Positions 1-9,977 of a stretch of DNA of 64,000 nucleotides are shown here, piece after piece (position 1 is the stretch's first letter; every line of letters begins with the position of its first letter). Source of the DNA: Pelagomonas calceolata. Taxonomy: Eukaryota; Sar; Pelagophyceae; Pelagomonadales; Pelagomonadaceae. The DNA lies in contig CAKKNE010000004.1 of assembly GCA_918797485.1 (NCBI GenBank), positions 2,852,001-2,916,000 on the forward strand, in the 5' to 3' direction. Under the pieces are notes generated by a model. That model ran no database searches and was not told where the DNA came from. It saw only the letters and a program-made list of their open reading frames with translations. A program made the position numbers and the translations under genes.

Positions 1-3000
1 GAAGGATTCCACCGCTTCGCCCGTGTGCGGCTCCGAAATAGTGCATATTATATCTTTATTGGCTTGCAATCGTACTTCTGATGCTGCGCAGAACGTCACG
101 ACAATTCTCTCTGACGCATCGGCTGCCAGTGTACCTTGTTCAGGGAACACACTGAATACGTTCGAGTAGGCCTCGCGCTTGAACCCGAAGGAGTAGGAAA
201 TGTCGTACTTGCCTCGGTTGCGCAATGAAAACCCGAGCTGCGCCGTCACCCCAACTCGTTGCTGGCCAAAGTCCAGCACCCCAGGCTTGGCCTTCTCGTC
301 CTGATCACCTTCTTCGTCGATGGCCACGGCCTTGATGAAGTAGGCTTCGGCCTTGACCGGGAGTTCCAGCGTCTTGACCCTATCCTCCAAACCTCCTTCG
401 TCGTCCGAGTAGTTGATCAAAATAGTAGGTGCGACCTCGATGGCTTCGACAGCGGTAAACGACACCACGATGCGCTGACTCCCGTGGATCTTCATCACGC
501 CCTCGGTCGGCGTCACGCGCAGCTCCCGGTCGAACTCTTCCAATTGAGACAAATCAAGCTTCCACGCGACGGCACACAACGACGTGTTTTTCAGGACGAA
601 CTCCCTCGTTTCACTTCTACCTAATAATAACCGGTCGAAGTCTAGCAACACCGATGATTCCTCTTCCGAAACACCGTCTTGATCAGACCAGGGCCCTTCC
701 ATCTCGACCAGAGGTTCCACACCCGTACAGGTCAACGCGAACGCGTAGGGCTCCGGGTTCTGCGCTACCGAAGCGTAGAGCGTGTCCTTCACTTCTCCTA
801 CCTCAGAAGGAAAGGCCCACACTGCTAAGTCTTTCGTGTCACCTGGCTCGAGTTCCATCACCTCCTCATCGACGGAGAAGACCGTGTCTTCCCGTCCGAA
901 ATCCAGGTTGATGGTCGTAGCGAAGGGCCCGTTGTTCGACATTCTCAAAATGTCACAATTGCTCTTTACCTTGTCTCCTTCGTCGTCTTTCATGGAGGCC
1001 GTCTTCCAGGTCAGCAAGGGCCCGAAGTCGTACTCGTTCTGACTCAGGACGAACCTCTTGGATACGGGAGGCTTCGGCGGTCGGGACGGGTTCTTGACTC
1101 TCGACATGAAAACATTTCTTGGATCGGCATTAAGAGTGGGCACGGCACAGCTACCAGCACAAGGTAATGCTACCTCTGATGAGGGTGCACCAACAACTTC
1201 AAAGCATAGTGAAGCGTTCGTCAGTCCCACGCGCTTGGAATCGAACTTGACGGCGAATCTCACGGAACCGCGGGCGGGGATGACCCACCTGCTTCGAGTC
1301 TCGGGGTCGTACTCCGGCAACGGCTCTTCGTCCTCTGGTGAAGGTGCGGGCGCCGGGGCAGCGGCCTCTTCATCGGTAGGTTCGGCCTCGGGCCGCGGCG
1401 GCTCGGGCACGAGGATGAACTGCGTCTGCGGGGCCCTCGAAGGACGTTCTCGAGGTCTCCTGACGAGCTGCTGCGTCACGGGCTCCGGGATTTTGAGGTA
1501 ACCGGGCTCGGGGAGCGGCTCCAAAGGTTGAGGTGCCGCATTCACAAGATTGTCCAGCGGCGCTTCACTGTCAAGGTCGATGACGAGCTCCTCGTTGATG
1601 GGCTCCAGAGGCGCGGGCTCCTCCTCCTTCGGCTGCTGCTGGTCTTCCGTAGCGACCGTCGAGTCGTCCGCCGCCTCCACGACCGCCGCGGTAATATCAG
1701 AAGCCTCGAGCGGCGCGGGCGCCGGCGCGGCGGCCTCCTCGACGGCTGCTTCTACTATAATAGGTTCCAGCACGCCGAACTGGACGAGGCGCTCCTCCGG
1801 CGCGAGCGACGGCGGCGGCGCCGGCGCGTCCTCTTCACCGTCGGCTTCGGGCGCCGGCGGCTCCGGTAACGCGTCGACGGCCGCCCTGAACGCCGCGCGC
1901 GCCTTCACAAGTGCTTCCTGGAACTCCTTGTGCGGCGCGGCCGCGTCCTCCGCTTCCGCGGGAGGCGCCGCCGGCTCCTCGGGCTCCGCGGCCTCCGGCT
2001 CTTCGGCGGCGGGCTCCTCCGCCTCCGCCGCTGGATCCTCTTCGGCGACCGGGGCCGGCGCCGCCACCTCCTCGACGGCGGCGGGCGCCTCGGCCGCCCC
2101 GCGGAGCTTTCCATCGACCAAGCACGACGCGATGCGCCGGCGCACCTCGGCCGCCGTCTCGCGGATGTCGGACGCGCCGGGCACGCGGCCGCCGAGCGCC
2201 TCGGGCACGACCGGCGCGCGCGCCGGCGGCCGGCTCGCCTCCGTCTCCAGTGCGGCGTCGCGCGCGAGCTGAGGGCCTTCTTCCTCGGAATCCTTCTGGG
2301 GAGAAGCGGGGGGCGACACCGGCGCGTCGTCGACGCCCTCGAGCGCCGCGAGGCACCGCTCGCACTCCTCGTCCAGCGCTCGTAATGTCGCTTCGATCTC
2401 TTCATTCGTCGCCTCCAAGACCGCCAGGGCGCAGTTCGGCAGCCCGGCGACGCACGCCGCGGCGACCGCCTGCAACGACGGCGCGTCGGCCGCCGGCTCC
2501 GAGGCGTCGACGACGAGACCGCGGCCCGCGTCGGCGCGCGTCGCGCGCCACGCGAGCACGTCCCCGAGGACCTTTGCAATTTTCTCGGGGTCCGGCACCG
2601 CCTCGGCCGGCTCGGGCTCCGGCTCCGGCTCCTCCGCGGCCGGCTCTTCGGCCTCGTCGGCGGCCGGCTCGGCGTCGGCCTCCTCGACGCCTTCTTCAGC
2701 AGGAGAAGGCGGCACAACAGCACTTTTCAGGCCCAGGGCCGCCCTTACTTCGTCGCCCAGCTCCGACCGTACGACCGCGCAGGCCATAAGAGCGGCCAGG
2801 GGCGTCGTGAGCGCGTAGCCGTGTTTCGCCGCAAAGGCTTCGGCTAACGCGGGGCCGTGCATGAGCGGCGGCGCCACGAGCATGACGTCGCGCGCCATAC
2901 CCCTCATCCGCAGGGACGGCTCGTCGTCGAGCCACCGCGTTTCGTGGTTGTCGGCGTCCGACATGACGAACGGCCCGCCCAGCGCGTCCTCGTCCGCTTC

Positions 3001-6000
3001 GAGGCCGTCGTCCTCAAAAGTGATAGGTGCCGGCGCCGGCGCCGCCTCGTCGACTTCTTCTGGTAGATCGGGCAGCGCCAATTGTGACCCGGGCTCCCTG
3101 ACCGGTAGTCTGATGAGGTTGTTGTCCCAGTCCAGATCGTCTCGCTCCCTCAACTGTTCTTCTTCCGTCATGAAGTCGGTGTCGAAATCCAACGAGAAGA
3201 CCTCGACGGGCCGGTCGGACGCGTTCCGTAATGTAACTGCTCCTGATACTATATCAGAGAACGGTAGGATGGGCCCGACTTCGACCAGAGAAGGCTCAAA
3301 TTTTAACTTGGCGGCAATGCCCTTGCCCGTAAATAGTAGAGTAGAAGAAGAAGTAGAATTGGCCACCTTGAGCGGCAAGCGCAACGAGCAGGGCCTATCG
3401 TCGACGGGCGCGAATTCGACGGCCACGTTCACCTTCTCCGAAGGCTTGAGAACACCAGAACGAGGCGTCAGCGTGAACCGGTGCGCGTCCCTCGCTTTCC
3501 CGAGCGGAGCCTTGAAATCCCACTCGGCCGGCACTGGCGACACGTTATGCAGCTGGACGTAGGCCGTGCGCCCACAGCCCGTCCAGACGTCGCCGAACTC
3601 TAAAGCATCGTGCGACGCGACGACTTCCGGGACACATATAGAGGCCCTTAAAACAACCATCGTGACCGGGCCGTTCCTCTGGGTTATCGGTAGCCGTAAC
3701 TCCCGATCACCGAGCGGTAGGTTCTTCTGGGCCTTGAAGTTAACCTCAAAAGTCGTCGCTTCGCCTTCCGCCAGGACGAACTTTTCCGGATCTACTGAGA
3801 AACCAGTATTGGTCAGCAGCTTCTTGTCCACGGACCACGACAACCTCCCGGACTCGGAGTCGTTCTTTATGAGGAACTTGCGCTTTTTCGTAGCACCAGA
3901 CACGACGTGCTTGAAGTCGCACAAGTGCCAGGCCAGCACAAAATCAGAACCGGGAGCGGGCCCGTCCCGGACCGACGATTGCGACCGGTTGCTTTGTTTG
4001 GAGGTCGGTCGCAGCGCACCCGTCGGCGGCCTTATGCCTCGCAAGTGATCCAAGAATATACGACGATTGGCTTCTGCTTCCACTTCGGCCATCGTGATCC
4101 TTATTGTTTTTTCCTTGAGAACTGGCGGCGGTTCCTCAACGACAGGTTGCGCCATCGCGAAGAGGGGCAGATTCAAGGTAGGCGGCGGCGGTGGTTCATC
4201 AGGATGTAATTTCTTTTCTTTCACGAGCTCCCTGGTCGTCTGCAAGCACGACGCCCAGCTACCGCCAAAGTCTTTTACGGTGTCGCTCATCTTCACCTGG
4301 TCCCGCGGTAGAGCGATACTAACAGTAGAGTAGATCCCCACACCGGTCACGGGGAAGTAGATCGGATTAAAATGCGCGCACTCGACAATCAAATTCTCAG
4401 CAAAGTTCCGAGGCAAGCCGGGACGCATACATACCTTGACGACCTGCTTGGACATCTCCGCGACTCGTCCAGACTTAGGAGAGATCTCGAAGACCTGAGC
4501 TTCCGGATCTTTCGCGTCGCACATGACGGAGAAGGGAAACGCGACCTTGCCCGTATTGTGGATCGTAAACTCGAGCTCCTTGAACTGCGTGTATAACACT
4601 GAACCGAAGTCCAAACTCGACTTATCGAGCTTAAAGCCGACGGTAGACCCCTCACCAATCAGTGAAAGTTGATATTCGGGCCCGCCCACGACCTCCGCGA
4701 GACATATCCCCTTAAATTTGCGACCCGCATGCGCATAGTACACGAAGTCGACATCTTTGTACTCGTCCGGTTCCAGGTGCGACCGAATAGGCAAGATATC
4801 GAAGACCTGATTGACCGGGACATAGGGCTTCTTCTCGGTTGCTTTACGGGCTTCCCGTTCGGCGTCCTCGAGGAAGGCCCAGTGGAAGTCCACGGGCACT
4901 TTACTGGAGTTGGTAATCCGCATCGTCGACGTCATCTGCGTGTCGTTGAGGATGCAGCCGAAGTTTACAGTTTTACTTTCGAAATGCAAGTTTGGGTAGT
5001 TAATTTCCCCGATGAGCTGTACGGAGTCTTTTTGCGGGTGATTGGTGTAGGCTATGACTAGTTTCGGTTCCAATAATTGGGACTGCCGGTCGCCCTTGTA
5101 GCCCGGGTCGAATCTAATGTGTACTGTAGCAGCTTCACCCGCCTCCAGACTGAGAGAACTGGGTTCGACGTGGAACGGTGACGGGCACTTCAATGCGAAG
5201 CTCACAGGTAAATCTGATCTATTTCTCATCGACAACTCCTGCGTCTGAGGAGTAACTAAGACATCAGGCTCCCAGTCGTAGCGGAAATGGACCGTCGGCG
5301 AGGAAAACTCGAGGAGCGGGTTACTGACATCGGCTTTAAATGTGGTACGGAACACGGTCCGCGAGTTCTTCTCCTTTTGCACTTTCGTCTCGCAAACTAA
5401 TAACTCCTCGACAGCACCGATTTTGGGCGCATAACCCCGGAACGTAAAGATAGCCGCCGTCCTCGGCCGTAGCTCAATCTCCGCCGGCGACACCGTAAAC
5501 ACAGGTTCCGGGTCCTCCATCTTGAATTTCACGCCGTCCTTCTGGGCCTTCTTGCGCTTGGCCATGACGTTTAATAGGAGATTAGTATGTGTCTCGTTAA
5601 CCCATTTCAGCGTTTGCGGGCGCCGCCCTTTGTTCTCGAGGGTCACTTTCCGCTCGAAGATGGTCGAGGAGAATTGCGAGCCGAAGTCCATCTCTTCTAG
5701 TCGTTCGTGGCAGAATATCGTCGTACCCGTACCTCGCGCCGAGACAGGTACCACAACGGTCTCACCTTCTGCTACGGCAATATGTACTTGGTCCTTGTGG
5801 TTCGTCGTGTCGTCCAGACAAGCGATCGCATTTAATTCCATGGACTGGTTCGGCGCCAGGACGCTTTCGCGGACGTCGACCCTAAACTTGCTGCGCGCAT
5901 TTTTCACGAACGTCCGAAACGGCGCCGGGATGCAGCTCGTATTCGTCAATACTAAACTTCTGGGAGCATCATACAAGCACGGCGTCGGGCCCCAGTTTAT

Positions 6001-8265
6001 GGACTGGGGTTCGACCGCTAATACCGGACCCTTGACCGTAGCACAAAGGTTGGACTGGAGCGGCGGTTGTGGAGAACCGGCGATGGCCGTCGCTACTGGT
6101 AGTCTGAAATTTCCGAGGCGATTGCATCTTACCGTGACTCGGACACTTTCCCTAGAGTTGGGCGCGATGATTCCGGAGATACGATCGCACGAGTACTCCC
6201 CTATCACCGTAGTAGGCTTCTCCTGGGGCTGGATGTCGAACCTCGCCTGTAGTTCTGATGACCTGTTAACTAAGATCAAATCCGTCTCGTAGGGGTACCG
6301 CAGGAAGCATTCTCCTAGATCGAGGTCGTCCCGTAGCAATGACACGTCCGCTACCTTACATTCTGCTTGGACCGGTAGACTTAGTAAGGCTTCTCCCACA
6401 TTTGGGACATCTACGACAATATAGAAGTCGTAGACCTTGATGGTGGCCGGCGTGAAGGTCACCTTGATCGTAACTGAAGCGCCCGGTGCTAGTGAACCAG
6501 AAGACGGCTCCAGCACAAACTCGGGCGCGCCGTACTGGCCGTCCTGCGGGATTTTTAGGACGAAGTCCATCCCAATGTCCGCCGTGTTTGTGAGTTCCAG
6601 AGTGCGTTCGTGGGCGAAGGCAAAACTACATAACCCATACTCGACCACATCGACATCAAAATGAAAAGTGGGTCCAATGACGTGGCCCTTGAACTGGCAG
6701 GTCAATCTTTCGTTGGAACCGTCCAACTCCACGTCGACGAGCTCGCAGAACTCGCCTAGCGTGCTTCCGAGGAACTCTACGGACAATTGTTGCGTACCGG
6801 AGACAGCTAGCGTGCCTTGCGTCGGTTCGACGACAAACGCATCACTCTCGGGAGGATTCAACCGCCACGCCGCGGGGATGTCTCCTTTATTATCGATGGA
6901 CAGTGTATAGGAGTAGGGGTGCCCCACGAAGACGTCGCCGAGGTCGAGGACGTCATACGACAGAGCACCCTTCGGCCCGATGCCGATGCCCGTCAGCCAC
7001 ACTGGCAAGCGTTCCTCCCGCCCCACAACATCTAAATAAGCCGTGCAGGCGTAGTCCGCGGCGGTATCAGGGCGGAACATCACGTGTATATCCACTTCGG
7101 ACAAAGCGCGCACCTCCCCACTCAGCGGCTTGATCTCGAAGGTCTCATCGGAAAAGACCATGTCGTCCTTCTCGAGGGCTTGTCTCAAATGCCTATACTT
7201 CGTGGCGAGTGCAGACCGAGCCGCCCTAGCACCAGCAGAAACGTGGCCTTCATCCCCTGACAAATCGCCATCCGACCCTTCGTCGTCGGACGGCGGCCGC
7301 TTTGAGAGAGCCTCCTCGAGATGGGCCTCTTCCAACTGCTGCATCCTTTCTAAATCCGACCGGAGTCTCTCGCGTTCCGCCTCTTGTTCAGCGGAGTCCT
7401 GGAACTGCTTCCAGGAGAAGGTCACGGGGATTTCGGACGCGTTCCGGACTTTGAACGTCCTTTGTGAAGATAACGATACGTAGGCCGGCTCCAGTTGTAA
7501 ATTATTTGTACTGAGGTGCACGTCGACGTCTTCTGCCACGCCCCTCAGTAAAACAGTAGCGACCGTCTTTTCACCTCCAAGATACTCCACTAGTAGTCGC
7601 CCTTCGTAGGGTTCCACGCATTGGGGCGAGAAGGATAATTCTAGAGTTGCCATCTGGCCCGGGTGCACTAACCCTTCAGATGGTGAGGCAGAAAACTCCG
7701 GGACGTCACATGACAGTCGGAAGCGAGCTACACAACTCCCCGTGTTCTGCACCAACATACTTTTAGCTTTTGTGGACTTGACCGCCGCTGCGCCAAAGTT
7801 GACCTCTGAGGGTAGGGACAGTCTAGGTCTAAAGCCCGCGGCCTTGACCTGGACGATGAACTTTTCTCGTTCCGTACAACAAACTAAGTCTACACTATAT
7901 TCGCGAACTTCCTGCGGTCGAAAGGTCACCTCAAAAACTACCTCCATGCCCGGGGCGACTTTACTGGCGGCTCGTTTCCCACCGCTGATCTCGAAGTACG
8001 GTGACTTGGGAGGTAAGACCTTGATGCGCCGCGCCACATAATCACCATTTCTGAACCGCAACGTCTTCGTCACCGTGCTAAAGGGTTCATACCCCGAAAA
8101 GTGAACGGTGGCAGGAGTCGGCTTGAAGAGTGGTACGTCGATGGGCACCGTGCTGTTGATCTGCGACGTGTTGTCTTCCAGACACAGCAGCTCGACGGGT
8201 CTAACAACTTTCTGCTTCTTGGACGGCTGGCCGCTGGGAACCAGCGCCATGTCTAGGGTGCGCAT
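1..8265 (-). CDS. HYDIN: HYDIN-like central-pair protein, N-terminal part (partial)
   Basis: One uninterrupted minus-strand frame runs 2755 codons from ATG at 8265 (a second in-frame ATG at 8250) to the window edge, without introns. The protein is a string of Ig-like ASH/MSP domains with recurrent turns such as LTNTS, FGSVLY and EVNFG, as in HYDIN, the roughly 5000-residue C2b-projection protein of the axonemal central pair. Strong family signals include VDFHWAF near window position 4900 and RTTFKADVSNP near 5340. Residues of about 1800-1960 look like the degenerate adenylate-kinase-like segment known from HYDIN. An Ala/Glu/Pro-rich low-complexity block follows, roughly residues 1835-2320 (window 1300-2760), before ASH domains resume. 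The C-terminal half must lie left of the window. Family call is from recognised sequence pattern; function in flagellar beating is family knowledge. Confidence 0.9.
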   Translation of the reverse strand, partial: MRTLDMALVPSGQPSKKQKVVRPVELLCLEDNTSQINSTVPIDVPLFKPTPATVHFSGYEPFSTVTKTLRFRNGDYVARRIKVLPPKSPYFEISGGKRAASKVAPGMEVVFEVTFRPQEVREYSVDLVCCTEREKFIVQVKAAGFRPRLSLPSEVNFGAAAVKSTKAKSMLVQNTGSCVARFRLSCDVPEFSASPSEGLVHPGQMATLELSFSPQCVEPYEGRLLVEYLGGEKTVATVLLRGVAEDVDVHLSTNNLQLEPAYVSLSSQRTFKVRNASEIPVTFSWKQFQDSAEQEAERERLRSDLERMQQLEEAHLEEALSKRPPSDDEGSDGDLSGDEGHVSAGARAARSALATKYRHLRQALEKDDMVFSDETFEIKPLSGEVRALSEVDIHVMFRPDTAADYACTAYLDVVGREERLPVWLTGIGIGPKGALSYDVLDLGDVFVGHPYSYTLSIDNKGDIPAAWRLNPPESDAFVVEPTQGTLAVSGTQQLSVEFLGSTLGEFCELVDVELDGSNERLTCQFKGHVIGPTFHFDVDVVEYGLCSFAFAHERTLELTNTADIGMDFVLKIPQDGQYGAPEFVLEPSSGSLAPGASVTIKVTFTPATIKVYDFYIVVDVPNVGEALLSLPVQAECKVADVSLLRDDLDLGECFLRYPYETDLILVNRSSELQARFDIQPQEKPTTVIGEYSCDRISGIIAPNSRESVRVTVRCNRLGNFRLPVATAIAGSPQPPLQSNLCATVKGPVLAVEPQSINWGPTPCLYDAPRSLVLTNTSCIPAPFRTFVKNARSKFRVDVRESVLAPNQSMELNAIACLDDTTNHKDQVHIAVAEGETVVVPVSARGTGTTIFCHERLEEMDFGSQFSSTIFERKVTLENKGRRPQTLKWVNETHTNLLLNVMAKRKKAQKDGVKFKMEDPEPVFTVSPAEIELRPRTAAIFTFRGYAPKIGAVEELLVCETKVQKEKNSRTVFRTTFKADVSNPLLEFSSPTVHFRYDWEPDVLVTPQTQELSMRNRSDLPVSFALKCPSPFHVEPSSLSLEAGEAATVHIRFDPGYKGDRQSQLLEPKLVIAYTNHPQKDSVQLIGEINYPNLHFESKTVNFGCILNDTQMTSTMRITNSSKVPVDFHWAFLEDAEREARKATEKKPYVPVNQVFDILPIRSHLEPDEYKDVDFVYYAHAGRKFKGICLAEVVGGPEYQLSLIGEGSTVGFKLDKSSLDFGSVLYTQFKELEFTIHNTGKVAFPFSVMCDAKDPEAQVFEISPKSGRVAEMSKQVVKVCMRPGLPRNFAENLIVECAHFNPIYFPVTGVGIYSTVSIALPRDQVKMSDTVKDFGGSWASCLQTTRELVKEKKLHPDEPPPPPTLNLPLFAMAQPVVEEPPPVLKEKTIRITMAEVEAEANRRIFLDHLRGIRPPTGALRPTSKQSNRSQSSVRDGPAPGSDFVLAWHLCDFKHVVSGATKKRKFLIKNDSESGRLSWSVDKKLLTNTGFSVDPEKFVLAEGEATTFEVNFKAQKNLPLGDRELRLPITQRNGPVTMVVLRASICVPEVVASHDALEFGDVWTGCGRTAYVQLHNVSPVPAEWDFKAPLGKARDAHRFTLTPRSGVLKPSEKVNVAVEFAPVDDRPCSLRLPLKVANSTSSSTLLFTGKGIAAKLKFEPSLVEVGPILPFSDIVSGAVTLRNASDRPVEVFSLDFDTDFMTEEEQLRERDDLDWDNNLIRLPVREPGSQLALPDLPEEVDEAAPAPAPITFEDDGLEADEDALGGPFVMSDADNHETRWLDDEPSLRMRGMARDVMLVAPPLMHGPALAEAFAAKHGYALTTPLAALMACAVVRSELGDEVRAALGLKSAVVPPSPAEEGVEEADAEPAADEAEEPAAEEPEPEPEPAEAVPDPEKIAKVLGDVLAWRATRADAGRGLVVDASEPAADAPSLQAVAAACVAGLPNCALAVLEATNEEIEATLRALDEECERCLAALEGVDDAPVSPPASPQKDSEEEGPQLARDAALETEASRPPARAPVVPEALGGRVPGASDIRETAAEVRRRIASCLVDGKLRGAAEAPAAVEEVAAPAPVAEEDPAAEAEEPAAEEPEAAEPEEPAAPPAEAEDAAAPHKEFQEALVKARAAFRAAVDALPEPPAPEADGEEDAPAPPPSLAPEERLVQFGVLEPIIVEAAVEEAAAPAPAPLEASDITAAVVEAADDSTVATEDQQQPKEEEPAPLEPINEELVIDLDSEAPLDNLVNAAPQPLEPLPEPGYLKIPEPVTQQLVRRPRERPSRAPQTQFILVPEPPRPEAEPTDEEAAAPAPAPSPEDEEPLPEYDPETRSRWVIPARGSVRFAVKFDSKRVGLTNASLCFEVVGAPSSEVALPCAGSCAVPTLNADPRNVFMSRVKNPSRPPKPPVSKRFVLSQNEYDFGPLLTWKTASMKDDEGDKVKSNCDILRMSNNGPFATTINLDFGREDTVFSVDEEVMELEPGDTKDLAVWAFPSEVGEVKDTLYASVAQNPEPYAFALTCTGVEPLVEMEGPWSDQDGVSEEESSVLLDFDRLLLGRSETREFVLKNTSLCAVAWKLDLSQLEEFDRELRVTPTEGVMKIHGSQRIVVSFTAVEAIEVAPTILINYSDDEGGLEDRVKTLELPVKAEAYFIKAVAIDEEGDQDEKAKPGVLDFGQQRVGVTAQLGFSLRNRGKYDISYSFGFKREAYSNVFSVFPEQGTLAADASERIVVTFCAASEVRLQANKDIICTISEPHTGEAVESF

Positions 8266-8819
8266 GGTACCGGCTGCGCTGCGTTCAGTGGTCACGCCCC
8301 CAAGGCGTATTCACCAAACGCGTGCGTAGCCTCCACCCAAGCCTCCGGGCGCGCCGGGGCAGCCCTTTGGCTGCTGCTTTTAGCAAGCGCTACCAGCCAA
8401 TGGGCGCTGGTAAGCTGTAAGTCCGTAGTTAGCACACCCATGCGGAATGCCCCCCGCGGCTGCCTTGCACGCGTCCTGGGGCTGCCCCGTAGCCATTCGG
8501 ACACTCGTGTCACGCCTGCAGTCAGGGCTCGTTCCGTGCGGGTACAGTCCGAGACGCTTAGCTTGGATGAGGCGTATTGGCGCCGCGATTGCCTTTGTGT
8601 GACCTTCGGTATCGGTTAGAGGTCGCTCTGATACGGGACATTGGGTGCCACGCATTGCTGCAGCGCCGCACGCGCCAGAAAGCTGCGAGCAGCTACGGAA
8701 GCGAGCGAAGCGCGGCGTTACGAGGCGCGCGGCGATAAGAGTTGGCCGCAAAGCTCTCCACCGATTCGCGGCGTCGTGCGACGCCGCGCCAGCACGCCTG
8801 AAGCGCCGTCGACGGCGTG
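8266..8819. promoter_or_regulatory. Divergent promoter region, HYDIN / mitochondrial carrier
   Basis: No gene is seen in these 554 bases. They separate two divergent starts. GGGCAGCCC occurs at 8357-8365 and its complement-like GGGGCTGCCCC at 8478-8488. A CCAAT box (8397-8401) sits in a 7-bp hairpin, TACCAGC (8391-8397) against GCTGGTA (8406-8412). The CTAG-type promoter element found elsewhere is absent in recognisable form. Regulatory role is inference from position. Confidence 0.4.
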
Positions 8820-9755
8820 ATGGCCGCGCCGCCGCCGCGACGAAAGCAACTCTTGACGAATGCCCAAATCACCTGGTGCTCCGGCACGGTTTCTGGTTTT
8901 TGCGCGACCTTCGCCAAGCAGCCCATCCAGCGCGTGAAATGGATCCGCCAGACGTCGTCGGAGCCGGTGGCGTATTCCACCATAGCCAGTAGGACGCTCC
9001 AAACGCAGGGCCTGAGCGGCTTCATGAGCGGTTCTGCTGCCGCCGTATACCGGAACGTGCCTCATAGTGTTCTGGTCTACTCGCTGTATCCCCACGCCGC
9101 GAACTTAACAAAAAAAGTGAGCGGCGGCCGCGAGGAGGTGTTTATGACGCGGTTCTGCGCGGGCTACATCACGATGGTCGGCGCAACATTGGTAACGCAT
9201 CCACTTGATACGTTACGAGTACGTGTCAGTGTGCAGCCCGACAGCGCGACGTACTTGCAAACCGCGAGACGGGTATACACCGCGGACGGCGTGCGCGGGC
9301 TGTACGGCGGGTTTGGCGCGACACTGATCGGTGCCGGGCCGCGCGGCGCGATTGGCTTTGGCGTCTTCGAGACGCTCAAGCCCTATCTCGCGCGGTACGA
9401 CTACTTCCGGGAGAATCCTTCTGTTTCGAAGGTAGTGTGTGGCTACCTCGCCGGGCTGCTGAGCGAGTCGTTCATTTATCCATTGGATACGGTGCGACGG
9501 CGGCAGCAGGCGTTAGGAGCGGCATCGCCGATCGGGCGGTTGGGCGTCTTGGCCGCCGTGGCGTCCATCTATAGGGTCGAGGGCTTCCTGGGCCTCTTCA
9601 AGGGCATCTCGCTGAACCTCGTGAAGAACCCCATCGGCACGGCCATCTCGTTCACGGTCAACGACCACGTGAAGGAGTGGCTCGGGTACGAACATGAGGA
9701 CGCGGAGGATCTGGGGAGGAAGCCTACCTCGAAAACAGGGAATATTTCCCTTTGA
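8820..9755 (+). CDS. Mitochondrial carrier family (SLC25) protein
   Basis: A 311-residue protein, the usual length for the six-helix mitochondrial carriers of the inner membrane. Three tandem repeats of about 100 residues each carry the carrier signature in the odd-numbered helix: KQPIQRVKW in repeat 1, THPLDTLRVRV in repeat 2 and YPLDTVRRRQ in repeat 3. Repeat 1 has a variant PxQ instead of PxD. The overall pattern recalls CoA/nucleotide-type carriers (SLC25A16/A42 group), but substrate cannot be settled from the motifs. The start is the ATG at 8820, two codons into an open frame. It is divergently transcribed from HYDIN and the frame is intronless. Confidence 0.88.
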   Translation: MAAPPPRRKQLLTNAQITWCSGTVSGFCATFAKQPIQRVKWIRQTSSEPVAYSTIASRTLQTQGLSGFMSGSAAAVYRNVPHSVLVYSLYPHAANLTKKVSGGREEVFMTRFCAGYITMVGATLVTHPLDTLRVRVSVQPDSATYLQTARRVYTADGVRGLYGGFGATLIGAGPRGAIGFGVFETLKPYLARYDYFRENPSVSKVVCGYLAGLLSESFIYPLDTVRRRQQALGAASPIGRLGVLAAVASIYRVEGFLGLFKGISLNLVKNPIGTAISFTVNDHVKEWLGYEHEDAEDLGRKPTSKTGNISL

Positions 9756-9977
9756 TATATCGTCGTGTAAATTATTATTTGGTCGTTTGATGATGTCGAG
9801 TGCACGCCGCGCACGGGCGTGCGGGTGCACCAGACAGAGAGGCCAAGCCAGCCGAAAGCGGAGACATATCCGTGCCCAGCCGACGGCACGCATCGACAGG
9901 CTCGGTAGACGAGCAGGGGCAGCATCTGCGAGCGGCGCCGAGGCGTCTGCTGGCAGCCCTATAGGAAAGCACCGCGC

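Noticed and set aside
1550-2790. Long frames on both strands, rich in Ala, Arg, Pro or Ser
   Set aside because: They are shadows of the Ala/Glu/Pro-rich low-complexity block of HYDIN, whose frame is open across the whole region.
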